Program-made: the position numbers and the translations under genes
Part shown: positions 27,131 to 36,154 of the stretch, piece by piece
Position numbering within the stretch: position 1 is the stretch's first letter
Layout: every line of letters begins with the position of its first letter
Notes under the pieces: model-generated
What the model was told of the DNA's origin: nothing
The model's database searches: none
Seen by the model: the letters and a program-made list of their open reading frames with translations, nothing else
NCBI RefSeq assembly: GCF_001292625.1
Contig: NZ_LAJH01000017.1
Coordinates: 43,142 to 107,141 of the forward strand
Reading direction: 5' to 3'
Length of the DNA: 64,000 nucleotides
Source of the DNA: Shimia sp. SK013
GTDB taxonomy: Bacteria; Pseudomonadota; Alphaproteobacteria; Rhodobacterales; Rhodobacteraceae

Positions 27131-28696
27131 TTAGTTAACGCTCACCCACCTCAGGATGAAGAAGTTGTCAGGGCGTTGAGTCAGAGAAATATTCTTGCCG
27201 GTACCCCAGACAAGCGGCTGCACGTACATTGGAACATAAGCTGTTTCGTCCTGCATGATTTTGGCCGCTTCATCCAACATATCCTGACGTTTTGTGGCGT
27301 CGATCTCGGATTGGATCATCGGCAGCAGCGCGTCGATTCTGGCGTTGGAATACCCTGCAAAATTCCAGCTGCCCAACTTCTTTTCTTTGTTGGGAGTCGA
27401 CGCAAGGAAACGGATCGGATGCTCGGCATCAAATGTGCCCGGCGACCAGCCCAGCAGATACATATCGTAGTTATCTGCCCGCAATTCAGGCCAGTAATTT
27501 TGCACCGGCATCGCGTCCAGTTGCGCAACCATTCCGACTTGCGCCAACATCGACGTCACTGCCTGACAAACCGCCTCGTCGTTCAGGTAGCGGTTATTGG
27601 GGCACTTCAGACCGAAGCTGAACCCGTCCGGATAACCGGCCTCTGCCAAAAGAGCCTTGGCTTTGGCTTGGTCAAACACAGGGCGATCGGCATTCGCGTT
27701 GGAATAGCCGCGCATCGCGGGGCTCACCAGCTGGCTGGCCGGCTCGGCGTTCCCACGCATGATGGTTTTCAAAATCGCAGGCACATTGACCGCATGGCTA
27801 ACGGCGGCCCGCACCCGTGCATCCTTGAACGGATTTGGCTTGCCTTCGTCATCCCCATATTTCAACACGTCGCTTTCCTGCGCCATGCCAAGCATAATCA
27901 CACGCGCTTCAATACCGCGAATGACCTGCACGTCACCCGATCCCGCCAGACGCTCTGCGTCCTGAATCGGCACTGGATTGATCATGTCCACATCGCCCGA
28001 CAACAGCGCTGCAACAGCGGTCGCGGGGTTCTGCACGGGTGTGAATTCGGCGCGGGTGATATTGTGTTCCACCTCGCCCCACCATCCGGCATGCGGCACC
28101 AGTTCCGTTCGCAGGCCCGGCTCGCGTTCTGACACCATAAAGGCGCCGGTACCATTGGCGTTCAACGTCGCATAGTTGCCGTTTTCCTTGTCCGGCAATG
28201 CAGATTCATTGGCTTCCGCCCAACCTTTGTCCACCATCATCCAGTTGGCAATGCTGTCGGGAAAAATCGGATTTGGTGCTGTGGTCAGGATGTCCACTGT
28301 GTAGGCGTCCACCACCTTGACGTCCGACACGGGTGAGAACCAACTGCGGGTGTCAGACCCCTCGTTAGAAGCGCGCTGATAGGAAAACAGCACGTCTTCG
28401 GCGTCAAAGCTGCTGCCATCGTGGAACGTCACCCCTTCACGCAGCAAAAACCGCCAACCTTTGCCATTGCCGATAGGCTCCCAGCTGGTGGCTAGCGCAG
28501 GTTCAATCGACATGTCCTTGCCGCGACGCACAAGCCCCTCGTAGACATTGTTCAAAAAGCCCAGAACTGGCGCCGAGTTGACCGCATGCGGGTCCAAGGT
28601 TTGCGGGTCTGTCGTACCCGCCCACGTAAACTCTTCGGCCAAAACCGGACCACCCATGGCGGATGCCACCGCCAAAATACTCAAAGCGCGTTTCAT
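27131..28696 (-). CDS. Peptide-type ABC transporter substrate-binding protein (SBP family 5), copy 1
   Basis: A 521-residue periplasmic protein. The signal peptide is MKRALSILAVASAMGGPVLA, followed by the family-5 pattern: TLDPHAVNSAPVLGFLNNVYEGLV, LREGVTFHDGSSFDAEDVLFSYQRA and PGTFDAEHPIRFLAST. It directly precedes the permease genes in the same orientation. A second, related gene lies just upstream, so the transporter may use two receptors. Confidence 0.92.
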   Translation of the reverse strand: MKRALSILAVASAMGGPVLAEEFTWAGTTDPQTLDPHAVNSAPVLGFLNNVYEGLVRRGKDMSIEPALATSWEPIGNGKGWRFLLREGVTFHDGSSFDAEDVLFSYQRASNEGSDTRSWFSPVSDVKVVDAYTVDILTTAPNPIFPDSIANWMMVDKGWAEANESALPDKENGNYATLNANGTGAFMVSEREPGLRTELVPHAGWWGEVEHNITRAEFTPVQNPATAVAALLSGDVDMINPVPIQDAERLAGSGDVQVIRGIEARVIMLGMAQESDVLKYGDDEGKPNPFKDARVRAAVSHAVNVPAILKTIMRGNAEPASQLVSPAMRGYSNANADRPVFDQAKAKALLAEAGYPDGFSFGLKCPNNRYLNDEAVCQAVTSMLAQVGMVAQLDAMPVQNYWPELRADNYDMYLLGWSPGTFDAEHPIRFLASTPNKEKKLGSWNFAGYSNARIDALLPMIQSEIDATKRQDMLDEAAKIMQDETAYVPMYVQPLVWGTGKNISLTQRPDNFFILRWVSVN

Positions 28697-28803
28697 ATCT
28701 AAATTCCCCTCAAGTTAGGGCGTCAGCGCGGACCTTGTTCGGCCCCCCGCGTGCCCTCTGTCGTTAACCTTCTCACAAAGCTCAACGCAAAAGCAAAAGA
28801 AAA

Positions 28804-28829
28804 CCCCGCGCCAATGCACTGGCGCGGGG
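28804..28829 (-). terminator. Strong rho-independent terminator (minus)
   Basis: CCCCGCGCCA and TGGCGCGGGG form a perfect 10-bp stem around a 6-nt loop; reading the minus strand it is followed by TTTTCTTTT. It lies 25 bp after the upstream binding-protein gene and would separate it from the rest of the ABC operon, at least partly. Confidence 0.85.
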
Positions 28830-28854
28830 TCAAAGATTGTCGCTACATCACAGC

Positions 28855-30435
28855 TTAGTTCAGTGTGAAATACTTGAACTTTGCGGTGTCGTCAGGCGCA
28901 ACGATTGTATCAACCTTAGACGACATTCCCCAGTTCAGCACTTGGTGGTGAATCGGGATATAAAGCTGCTCTTCCTGCACAACAGTCCAGATCTCATTGA
29001 TCATCATGTTGCGTTTTTCCAGGTCGGTTTCGCTGGCAAGCGCCTCGATTTTTGCGTCCAGATCGGTGTCGCTGAAACGTGTGCCATTCCATGAACCGTA
29101 CTTCTCGCCTTTGGTATGGGTGAGGAAGTTGAACACATACTCGGAGTCATAGGTAGGAACGCCCCAACCCAGCATGTAGAAGTCGGTTTCGAGGTTGTTG
29201 ATCAGCGGGAAGTGCTGCGCCTTGGGCTTCGCATCCAGGTTCACTGTCACGCCAATGCGCGCCAACATACCAACCGACGCCTGACAGATCGCTTCATCAT
29301 TGATGTAACGATCGTTCGGGCAGTTCAACGTGATCGAGAAACCATCAGCAAAGCCGGCCTCAGCCATCAGCGCCTTGGCGCCTTCGACGTCAGTTTTGGA
29401 CGAGCTGTCCATGGCTTCGTTCCAACCGTTCACAAACGGAGGCGCGATCATACCAGCAGGAGCCGACTGGCCGCGCATCACGACTTTTTGGATCGCAACG
29501 CGGTCGATTGCCATCGACATAGCCTGACGCACGCGCACATCCGACATCGGGTTGACGCCGTCTACGTTGTCACCGGCGATATCTTCAGCAGCTTGGTTCA
29601 TGCCAAAGAAAATCACGCGATTCTGTGGTGCTGTGCGCACTTCCAGACCGTCGGTGCCTGCAACACGGCCCAAATCCTGAACCGGAACGTCTTGGATGAA
29701 GTCAACTTCGCCCGACAACATTGCTGCGACGCGGGTCGCGGCGTTCTGGATCGGGGTATAGATCACTTCGGTGACTTCCATCGGGAACTCGCCTTTGCCC
29801 CAATAGTTGTCGTTGATCTTCATGACGGTTTTAACGTCGGGCTCACGGCTTACCAGAACATATGGACCGGTGCCGTTGGCATTTTTGGCCGCAAACGTAT
29901 CTTCGCCGCCTTCATAGTCCTGAACTTTGACCGCGCCGTTAGCCTCTGCCCAGCCTTTGTCCATCATGAACATGTTGGTCAGGTTGTTGGCCATGATCGG
30001 GTTCGGACCATTGGTCTCGATTTCGATGGTGTATTTGCCGGTCGCGCGGACCTCTTTCACGGATGCCAGCAGTTCCTTGTAGTCGGAATCTTCGGTCATC
30101 GCGCGGTCGAGGCTGAATTTCACGTCTTCGCTGTCAAATTCGGCACCATCGTGGAAGGTCACGCCTTCACGCAGTGTGAATTCCCAAACGTTGGGGTTGT
30201 CAGCAGACGGGCCCCATTCGGTTGCCAGCGCAGGCACCATAGCACCGGTCATGTCGCGCATTACCAGCGGCTCCATGATCTGATGCGCGAGGGCCGATGT
30301 TGGCCCTTCGTTTTGTGCGTGTGGATCAAGCGTCAGCGCGTCACCCGCACGCGCCCAGCGCAAAGTCTCGGCTTGCGCCATCATTGGCATCGCCATCAAA
30401 GCGGCGGTCGCCAGAAGTGTGGACTTAAATGTCAC
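28855..30435 (-). CDS. Peptide-type ABC transporter substrate-binding protein (SBP family 5), copy 2
   Basis: A 526-residue periplasmic protein with a signal peptide (VTFKSTLLATAALMAMPMMAQA; GTG start with GGGGAG nearby). Family blocks are LTLDPHAQNEGPTSALAHQI, LREGVTFHDGAEFDSEDVKFSLDRA and GWGVPTYDSEYVFNFLT. It is clearly paralogous to the next gene but not identical. With a terminator on each side it forms its own transcription unit, usual when a receptor is needed in excess. The ligand is unknown. Confidence 0.92.
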   Translation of the reverse strand: MTFKSTLLATAALMAMPMMAQAETLRWARAGDALTLDPHAQNEGPTSALAHQIMEPLVMRDMTGAMVPALATEWGPSADNPNVWEFTLREGVTFHDGAEFDSEDVKFSLDRAMTEDSDYKELLASVKEVRATGKYTIEIETNGPNPIMANNLTNMFMMDKGWAEANGAVKVQDYEGGEDTFAAKNANGTGPYVLVSREPDVKTVMKINDNYWGKGEFPMEVTEVIYTPIQNAATRVAAMLSGEVDFIQDVPVQDLGRVAGTDGLEVRTAPQNRVIFFGMNQAAEDIAGDNVDGVNPMSDVRVRQAMSMAIDRVAIQKVVMRGQSAPAGMIAPPFVNGWNEAMDSSSKTDVEGAKALMAEAGFADGFSITLNCPNDRYINDEAICQASVGMLARIGVTVNLDAKPKAQHFPLINNLETDFYMLGWGVPTYDSEYVFNFLTHTKGEKYGSWNGTRFSDTDLDAKIEALASETDLEKRNMMINEIWTVVQEEQLYIPIHHQVLNWGMSSKVDTIVAPDDTAKFKYFTLN

Positions 30436-30568
30436 GTTAAGTACTCCCCTACTTTTGTGATTGTGGCGGGATGATCCACGGACTGCGCGCAATTGACAAG
30501 CCCCTTCTGAACAATTGTTCAGGTCTTCTTGCGGAAGCTACTTCAAGATATTGAACTTAAATTAAAAA

Positions 30569-30592
30569 GGGCGCACCGAGACGGGCGCGCCC
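30569..30592 (-). terminator. Rho-independent terminator of the sulfo-sugar operon
   Basis: GGGCGC and GCGCCC form a stem with an inner A/G-rich loop; on the minus strand a TTTTT run follows. It lies 23 bp beyond the last operon gene, the comE-like subunit, and closes the long minus-strand operon. Confidence 0.8.
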
Positions 30593-30614
30593 AAGGTTTT
30601 TTGGGTTCAAAAGG

Positions 30615-31169
30615 TTAACGCCGCACTTCTTCCATAAACCGTTCGCGGATCACGATCGGGTTGGTCTTGATGACCGGCACCTTCACGTTGCCGCTTTCGC
30701 ATTTGGAGACGATTATTGTCATCTGGTCCGAAGAAATCGCGTCCTCGACAGCTTTTGCTGTGTCTTCAGCCGAAACCGTCAAAACGGTCTCCGCGCCGCA
30801 GGCTTTTGCCACAGCTGCCAGATCGGTGTTCATACCGGCATAGGTCGGCTGATCACCAGTGGAGCCATAAGATCCATTGTCGATGATCAGGAGCGTAAAG
30901 TTGCCCTGCGCGTTGTTGCCAATCGTGGCCAGCGTGCCAAGATTGGTCAGCACGGACCCATCGCCATCAATTGCCACCACGGGTTTGTCCTGCGCCGCCG
31001 CAAGGCCGAGGCCAATCGAAGAGGCCAGCCCCATCGTGCCCAGCATATAGAAGTTGGATGCACGGTCATCCAACGCATGCAGCTCTTGGCTTGGTGCGCC
31101 GATATTACAGACCACAAGGTGCTCGCTAATCAACGGGATCAGGGTTTTGAAGACGTCATTGCGGATCAT
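30615..31169 (-). CDS. comE: Sulfopyruvate decarboxylase-type, beta subunit (ThDP-binding)
   Basis: A 184-residue subunit carrying the thiamine-diphosphate pyrophosphate-binding domain: MGLASSIGLGLAAA, the GDGSVLTNLGTL ... NNGSYG-type motif (here IDGDGSVLTNLGTL and IDNGSYGSTGDQP). Length matches ComE (~188). Together with the next gene it forms a split decarboxylase that converts 3-sulfopyruvate to sulfoacetaldehyde and CO2. Phosphonopyruvate decarboxylase is the main alternative, usually fused in one chain. The two genes overlap by 4 bp (ATGA). Position at the end of an SlcC-containing operon supports sulfonate chemistry. Confidence 0.82.
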   Translation of the reverse strand: MIRNDVFKTLIPLISEHLVVCNIGAPSQELHALDDRASNFYMLGTMGLASSIGLGLAAAQDKPVVAIDGDGSVLTNLGTLATIGNNAQGNFTLLIIDNGSYGSTGDQPTYAGMNTDLAAVAKACGAETVLTVSAEDTAKAVEDAISSDQMTIIVSKCESGNVKVPVIKTNPIVIRERFMEEVRR

Positions 31170-31672
31170 GCCGAAGCCCTCCAGAAAGATGCATCACACA
31201 GGATCGCCACAGGCTTACTCGCCATCTGGCAATATTCCAAAATGCCCGGCAGCTCGGCTGCGTCCTCGGGTTTGTGGAAATGATACGTCGGGATGTGCAT
31301 CTGGTTCAGGATCGCCTTGGTGTGCAGTGCCATCTCCACCTGACAAGCCACCGGCTCGCCCACTTCACCGCGATAAGAAATCAGCATCGGCAGCGGAATC
31401 TGATAAAACTGAATCAGCGTCGCCAATGTGTTCACAACCACGCCCAGCGCGGTGTTTTGCATGACAATGGCGGGCTTCATCCCCCCCATAAAGGCACCCG
31501 CACAAAGCCCCATGCCTTCGTCTTCTTTGTTGGATGGCATATGCATGATCTCAGGTGTGTCCTCCAACACCTCGATCACTCCAGCCAATTGCTTGCACGG
31601 CACCGAGGTGATGTAGTCAATCCCCGCCGCTTTCAGATCGGCTACGATCTGCTTGTCCATTCCTGTCGCCAT
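31166..31672 (-). CDS. comD: Sulfopyruvate decarboxylase-type, alpha subunit (ThDP-binding)
   Basis: A 168-residue subunit with the pyrimidine-binding half of a thiamine-diphosphate enzyme: GIDYITSVPCKQLAGVIE, then the SNKEDEGMGLCAGAFMGG segment with the catalytic Glu, and MQNTALGVVVNTLATLI. Length matches ComD (~169). The start chosen is the ATG preceded by GGGAGGACAC; an ATG 12 bp earlier lies inside that ribosome site. It works only with the beta subunit encoded next. Confidence 0.82.
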   Translation of the reverse strand: MATGMDKQIVADLKAAGIDYITSVPCKQLAGVIEVLEDTPEIMHMPSNKEDEGMGLCAGAFMGGMKPAIVMQNTALGVVVNTLATLIQFYQIPLPMLISYRGEVGEPVACQVEMALHTKAILNQMHIPTYHFHKPEDAAELPGILEYCQMASKPVAILCDASFWRASA

Positions 31673-31692
31673 GTGTCCTCCCATTTCTTTCT

Positions 31693-32610
31693 TTAAGCCA
31701 GTCGGTCCAGCACCAGATCCGAGATCAAAGCACTCACCCGTACGTTGCTGTCCTGTGTCACACCCGCAATGTGTGGCGTCAGGATCAAGTTCTTAACGGC
31801 CTTGAATTTTTCGGCCGCCGCTTGTGTCAAAGGCTCGGTCTCAAACACGTCAAGCGCCGCACCCGCGATATGCCCTGATGCCATGGCCGCCACCAAAGCC
31901 TCCTCGTCCACGACGCCACCGCGGGCTGCATTTATCAAAACTGCGCCTTGCTGCATCTGCGCGAGCGTGCGCGCATTGATCATGTGGCGCGTGTCATCCG
32001 TCAAAGGCACATGCAAGCTCACCGCATCGGCTTTGGCCAAAACATCGCCAATCTCGCCCTGCGTGGCGTTGTTCCACGCGGGGTGATCCGCAGGCAAAAA
32101 CGGATCATAGGCGATGATCGACATGCCCATCGCCCGCGCCAGATCCGCGGTCGCTTGCGCATTCGCGCCAAAACCCAAAAGGCCCATCACGCGCCCGCCA
32201 ACTTCACGCCCCGAACAAGTGGCGCGCGGCCAATTGCCAGCAAACATCGCGTCCTGCGCCTGATAAGCGTCGCGGAGCAAAACCAGTGCGTTGGTCACCA
32301 CATATTCCGCCACAGACAAGGTGTTTGCGCCCAGCGCAGGCATCACTTCGACACCCCGCGCCTTGCAGGCGTCCAGATCGATATTGTCCAACCCAACACC
32401 CAAACGTCCGACGCATTTCAAGTCCGGCGCAGCATCCAAAAGCGCGGCGGTGACCTGTGTGCGGTTGCGCACGATCAGCGCCTGCACACCAGCCATTCGC
32501 GCAGGGATCTCCCCCTGCGCATCCGCAAGTTCCGGTGCATAGGTGGTGGCATGGGCGGCGCTCAGCCGCTCCACTGCCGTATCATCCATGAACTCGGTGA
32601 TCAGGATCAT
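31693..32610 (-). CDS. slcC: (S)-sulfolactate dehydrogenase-like 2-hydroxyacid dehydrogenase
   Basis: A 305-residue NAD-dependent D-isomer-type 2-hydroxyacid dehydrogenase: catalytic Arg region INAARGGVVDEEALV near 225, Glu in ALDVFETEPL near 255, and His in LILTPHIAGVTQDSN near 278. The dinucleotide motif is unusual, LLGFGANAQATADLARAMGM, with GFGANA in place of the common GxGxIG. This resembles SlcC, which oxidises (S)-sulfolactate to sulfopyruvate; phosphoglycerate dehydrogenase is the generic alternative. Its ATG shares a base with the upstream stop, and the decarboxylase follows directly. Confidence 0.72.
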   Translation of the reverse strand: MILITEFMDDTAVERLSAAHATTYAPELADAQGEIPARMAGVQALIVRNRTQVTAALLDAAPDLKCVGRLGVGLDNIDLDACKARGVEVMPALGANTLSVAEYVVTNALVLLRDAYQAQDAMFAGNWPRATCSGREVGGRVMGLLGFGANAQATADLARAMGMSIIAYDPFLPADHPAWNNATQGEIGDVLAKADAVSLHVPLTDDTRHMINARTLAQMQQGAVLINAARGGVVDEEALVAAMASGHIAGAALDVFETEPLTQAAAEKFKAVKNLILTPHIAGVTQDSNVRVSALISDLVLDRLA

Positions 32611-34058
32611 CAGAGACCCGCCACGCAAAGGTATTTGCTGACCATATAGTCATCCAGACCCTGACTGCCGCCCTCTTTGCCCATGCCGCTTTCTTTGACA
32701 CCGCCAAACGGCGCTTCCACCGTGGTGATCAAGCCAGTGTTGATACCAACCATGCCATAATCCAGCCCCTCGTTCAGACGGAAGGTCCGCGCCAGATCGC
32801 GGGTATAGGCATAAGCCGCCAACCCGAAATCCGTGTCATTTGCGGCCGCGATCACGTCAGCCTCATCCTCGAACTTGAACACAGCCGCCAGCGGCCCAAA
32901 AATCTCTTCTTTGGCAAACATCATGTCCGACGTCGCACCTGTCACAACAGTGGGTTCAAAGAACGAGCCGCCATTGGCGTGACGCTTGCCGCCCTGCACC
33001 ACGTCGCCACCTTTCGATGTCGCATCCGCGATGAATTCTTCGACCTTCTCCACTGCGCCTTCGTCGATCAACGGCCCCTGCGCAACGCCATCATCAACAC
33101 CGTTGCCGATTTTAAGCGCCGCCACGGCCTCTGTCAGCTTCGCCACAAACGCGTCATGGATACCGGCCTGCACATAGAAACGGTTGGTGCAAACGCACGT
33201 CTGGCCCATGTTGCGGAACTTGGCGATCATCGCGCCTTCGATTGCGGCGTCGACATCAGCGTCGTCAAACACGATGAACGGCGCATTGCCGCCCAATTCC
33301 ATGCTGACTTTCTTCACCGTGTCGGCAGACTGACGGATCAGGGTTTTGCCAACTTCGGTCGAGCCCGTGAACGTGACTTTGCGCACCTCTGGGCTGTCCA
33401 TGATCGCGCCGCCAATGGCCCGCGCCGACCCCGTTAGGATGTTTACGACGCCATCGGGATAGCCGACATCTTGGCACAGCCTGCCCCAAGCCAAACCGCT
33501 GTAAGGCGTCGATGTTGCAGGCTTTGCAACCACACTACAGCCCGCCGCCAAGGCTGGCGCCAGTTTGCGAGCCAACATCGAGCTTGGGAAGTTCCAAGGC
33601 GTGATCGCACCCACAACGCCCACCGGATGGCGTGTCACCATCAGACGACGATCATTGCCCGGTGCAGGAACAATCTCGCCTTTGGCACGGCGAATTTCCT
33701 CTGCAAACCACTTCACGTAGGCCGCGCCAATGGCGATTTCGCCACGCGCTTCAAAAATCGGCTTGCCCTGCTCTGCGGTCAGCAGTTGCGCAAGGTCTTC
33801 TTGGTTGTCCATCAAGGCATCATGCAACTTGTGCAACAGTCCAACCCGCTCGGCCAAAGGCGCGCTGCCAAAGCTCTTGAAGGCCTCAGACGCAGCAGAA
33901 ATCGCGCGCTCAGTCTCTTCGGTGCCCGCATTTGGCACGACGCCCAAAACCGCGCCCGTTGCGGGGTTGGTCACATCAATGGCCTTACCGCTGTCTGCCG
34001 AAACCCACTGGCCACCGATCAGGTTGGCCTCCATCATCAAACCGTTGAAGTTGCTCAT
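32610..34058 (-). CDS. NAD(P)-dependent aldehyde dehydrogenase, probable sulfolactaldehyde dehydrogenase
   Basis: A 482-residue aldehyde dehydrogenase of the succinate-semialdehyde (GabD) type. Catalytic residues are visible: Asn in TPWNFPSSM near 155, Glu in SMELGGNAPF near 254 and Cys in MGQTCVCTNRF near 289 (CVC rather than a lone Cys). Such GabD-like enzymes oxidise sulfolactaldehyde to sulfolactate in sulfoglycolysis. Immediate neighbours are a mutarotase and SlcC, linked by overlapping stop/start codons. The generic family is certain; the substrate rests on context. Confidence 0.85.
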   Translation of the reverse strand: MSNFNGLMMEANLIGGQWVSADSGKAIDVTNPATGAVLGVVPNAGTEETERAISAASEAFKSFGSAPLAERVGLLHKLHDALMDNQEDLAQLLTAEQGKPIFEARGEIAIGAAYVKWFAEEIRRAKGEIVPAPGNDRRLMVTRHPVGVVGAITPWNFPSSMLARKLAPALAAGCSVVAKPATSTPYSGLAWGRLCQDVGYPDGVVNILTGSARAIGGAIMDSPEVRKVTFTGSTEVGKTLIRQSADTVKKVSMELGGNAPFIVFDDADVDAAIEGAMIAKFRNMGQTCVCTNRFYVQAGIHDAFVAKLTEAVAALKIGNGVDDGVAQGPLIDEGAVEKVEEFIADATSKGGDVVQGGKRHANGGSFFEPTVVTGATSDMMFAKEEIFGPLAAVFKFEDEADVIAAANDTDFGLAAYAYTRDLARTFRLNEGLDYGMVGINTGLITTVEAPFGGVKESGMGKEGGSQGLDDYMVSKYLCVAGL

Positions 34059-35071
34059 GTCTCACCCCTTGAAAAGACGAATTGCGTATGTTGGTTGTAT
34101 GTCTCGCCGGGCTGCAAAACAGCCTGCGGGAAATCTGAATGGTGATGCGCGTCCGGCCAAATCTGCGGCTCCATCGCAAGACCTGCGAAGCGCCCCATCG
34201 GCTTGCCATCAAGCCCATCCACATCAATGTCGATATTGGCCCCGTCGTAAACTTGCAAGCCGGGCTCGGTGGTGTGGCACGTCATGCGCACGCCTGATGT
34301 TGGGCTGCGCAACTCTGCAACTTGGCGCAAGGCTTCCCGCGTACCTGAAACACAAAAGTTGTGGTCTATCTCATGTGCCTGCGCCACCGGCGTGGCCTCG
34401 CGGAAATCAAACCCAGTGCCCGCCAAATCGCGCTGCTCTCCGGTCGGGATCAAGCCCGCATCCACAGGCAAATAGGTTTGAGCATCAATCTGCAAAGTGT
34501 GATCGGAAATCGTCGCCGCATCATCCAACTTGAAATAGCTGTGATGCGCCAACGAACAAATCGTCGTCTTGTCGGTCTCCGCCTGCATCTGAATATCCAG
34601 AACACCGTCGCCTAACAGCGCAAAGGTCACCCGCGCAGTCATCGTGCCGGGAAACCCCATGTGCCCGTCTTCCAGCGTGATCTTCAACGTAACGCGATCC
34701 AGCGAAACCGCGTCGATCTCCCACAGGCGTTTGCCCATGCTGTAGGACCCACCGTGCAGCGTATGCTGACCGATAAAGTTCTGGTCCAACTGGAATGTCT
34801 CGCCATTCAGCTCCAGATGCCCATCACGCACACGGTTGGCAAACCGCCCTGCGGTGGCGCCGAAATAAGGTGACTTGGTCAGATAAGGTGTGAATTCGGG
34901 AAACCCCAAAACCAGCGGCGCGACATGGCCTGCAAGACGCAAATCCTGCAGCACCGCACCGTAGGTCATGACATGCGCGGTCAACCCGCCGCCCTCAAGC
35001 CGCACCCGCTTAACAACTGCACCGTCAGGCATCTGCCCCCAGTCTAGGATCCGCGTTGTATCTAATGTCAT
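34055..35071 (-). CDS. Aldose 1-epimerase (sugar mutarotase)
   Basis: A 338-residue galactose-mutarotase-fold protein. Motifs are YFGATAGRFANRVRDG near 75 with the conserved NR, LHGGSYSMGKRLW near 105, AHHSYFKLD near 175 with the catalytic-type His, DHNFCVSG near 230 and MEPQIWPDAHHHSDFP near 300, holding the second half of the active site. It interconverts anomers of an aldose before isomerisation; E. coli's sulfoquinovose cluster also has such a gene (yihR). The start overlaps the Gfo/Idh stop (ATGA). Confidence 0.88.
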   Translation of the reverse strand: MTLDTTRILDWGQMPDGAVVKRVRLEGGGLTAHVMTYGAVLQDLRLAGHVAPLVLGFPEFTPYLTKSPYFGATAGRFANRVRDGHLELNGETFQLDQNFIGQHTLHGGSYSMGKRLWEIDAVSLDRVTLKITLEDGHMGFPGTMTARVTFALLGDGVLDIQMQAETDKTTICSLAHHSYFKLDDAATISDHTLQIDAQTYLPVDAGLIPTGEQRDLAGTGFDFREATPVAQAHEIDHNFCVSGTREALRQVAELRSPTSGVRMTCHTTEPGLQVYDGANIDIDVDGLDGKPMGRFAGLAMEPQIWPDAHHHSDFPQAVLQPGETYNQHTQFVFSRGET

Positions 35072-36153
35072 AGTGTGATCGCTCGACCCGTGCGGGCGCT
35101 CTCCTCGGCGGCTTCTCCGACGCGCACCGACCATAGCCCATCCTCAAGGCTGACTTCCGGCTTGCCCGTTCCAGCGCGCACAAGGTCACGAAACCGTTCG
35201 TGCTGAAAGAAAGTCGAGCCATGGTGATCACCTGCGGCCAGCACCTTTTCGTCCACATCGATCTCTTCGCACACAACTTCTTTGGTATCGCGATAGCTGA
35301 TCTCAATCTCGGAATGACGCTCTTTTTTATCGGTCGTGAACCGCGCCGGACCCGGCACCTTGGCCTCCATCCGCGCCTTTTCGCCAGTGACCGCAAGGGT
35401 TTCCTGCCAATAGGAGCCCTCGGCGAACATACACAAATCCAACATGCCCCGCGCACCATTGGCGAATTCTACCGTCACATAAGCATTGTCCAGGATGTCA
35501 GGCGTCTGCCCGCCATATGCCTCGTCGAGGTGGTTCACATCCACGCCTGCGCTGGCATAAACCCGCACCGGATCGCTTTGCAGCGTCAGACGCATCAAGT
35601 CCCAGAAATGGCAACATTTTTCGACCAATGTGCCGCCTGTGCGCACGTTGAACCGGTTCCAATCGCCAACCTTTTCCAGAAACGGAAAGCGGTGCTCGCG
35701 GATCGCCATCATGCGCGGCGTGCCAACGGTGCCATCTCGCAGCTCTTTCAGCAGACGCTGAACCGGCGGCATATAACGATATTCCATCGCCACCCAAACC
35801 GGAGCAGCACGGCCTTCGGCTTTGGCCACCACTTCGGAACAATGCGCCGATGTTGTGCACAGTGGCTTTTCCACCAAGATCGGCAAAGGTGCTTCCAGCA
35901 CATCCAGCAAAATCTCGTGGTGTGTGTCGTTTGGCGCGGCAATCAACAGCGCATCCACCAACCCCGAACCAATCATTTCTTTGTAGTCGCCAAACGCCTG
36001 TGCTGTGCCACCCGACGTCTGCATCGACAACTGCCGCATACCTTCGTCCGGATCACTCACTGCCGTCACTTCGCACCCCTCAAGCAAGTTCAGGTTGCGA
36101 ATATGCTCCTGCCCCATCATGCCAGAGCCGATCAGGCCATATCGAATTGTCAT
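35068..36153 (-). CDS. Gfo/Idh/MocA-family protein of the sulfo-sugar operon (dehydrogenase or NAD-dependent glycosidase)
   Basis: A 361-residue protein with an N-terminal NAD-binding fold (YGLIGSGMMGQEHIRNL), the VEKPLCTTSAHC catalytic Lys segment, and a C-terminal domain with MEYRYMPPVQRLL and RTGGTLVEKCCHFWDLMRL. The latter differs from sugar dehydrogenases, which usually read G-G-x-L-x-D-x-G-x-H. Some members of this fold are not dehydrogenases but NAD+-dependent glycosidases (GH4/GH109-like chemistry; GH188 sulfoquinovosidases). Since no GH31 sulfoquinovosidase is in the cluster, this gene is a candidate to release sulfoquinovose from its glycosides. A plain sugar dehydrogenase remains possible. 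Confidence 0.8.
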   Translation of the reverse strand: MTIRYGLIGSGMMGQEHIRNLNLLEGCEVTAVSDPDEGMRQLSMQTSGGTAQAFGDYKEMIGSGLVDALLIAAPNDTHHEILLDVLEAPLPILVEKPLCTTSAHCSEVVAKAEGRAAPVWVAMEYRYMPPVQRLLKELRDGTVGTPRMMAIREHRFPFLEKVGDWNRFNVRTGGTLVEKCCHFWDLMRLTLQSDPVRVYASAGVDVNHLDEAYGGQTPDILDNAYVTVEFANGARGMLDLCMFAEGSYWQETLAVTGEKARMEAKVPGPARFTTDKKERHSEIEISYRDTKEVVCEEIDVDEKVLAAGDHHGSTFFQHERFRDLVRAGTGKPEVSLEDGLWSVRVGEAAEESARTGRAITL

Positions 36154-36154
36154 T

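Noticed and set aside
29116..30474. 452-codon open frame on the plus strand
   Set aside because: Antisense of the second binding-protein gene, with shadow-like composition and no domain.
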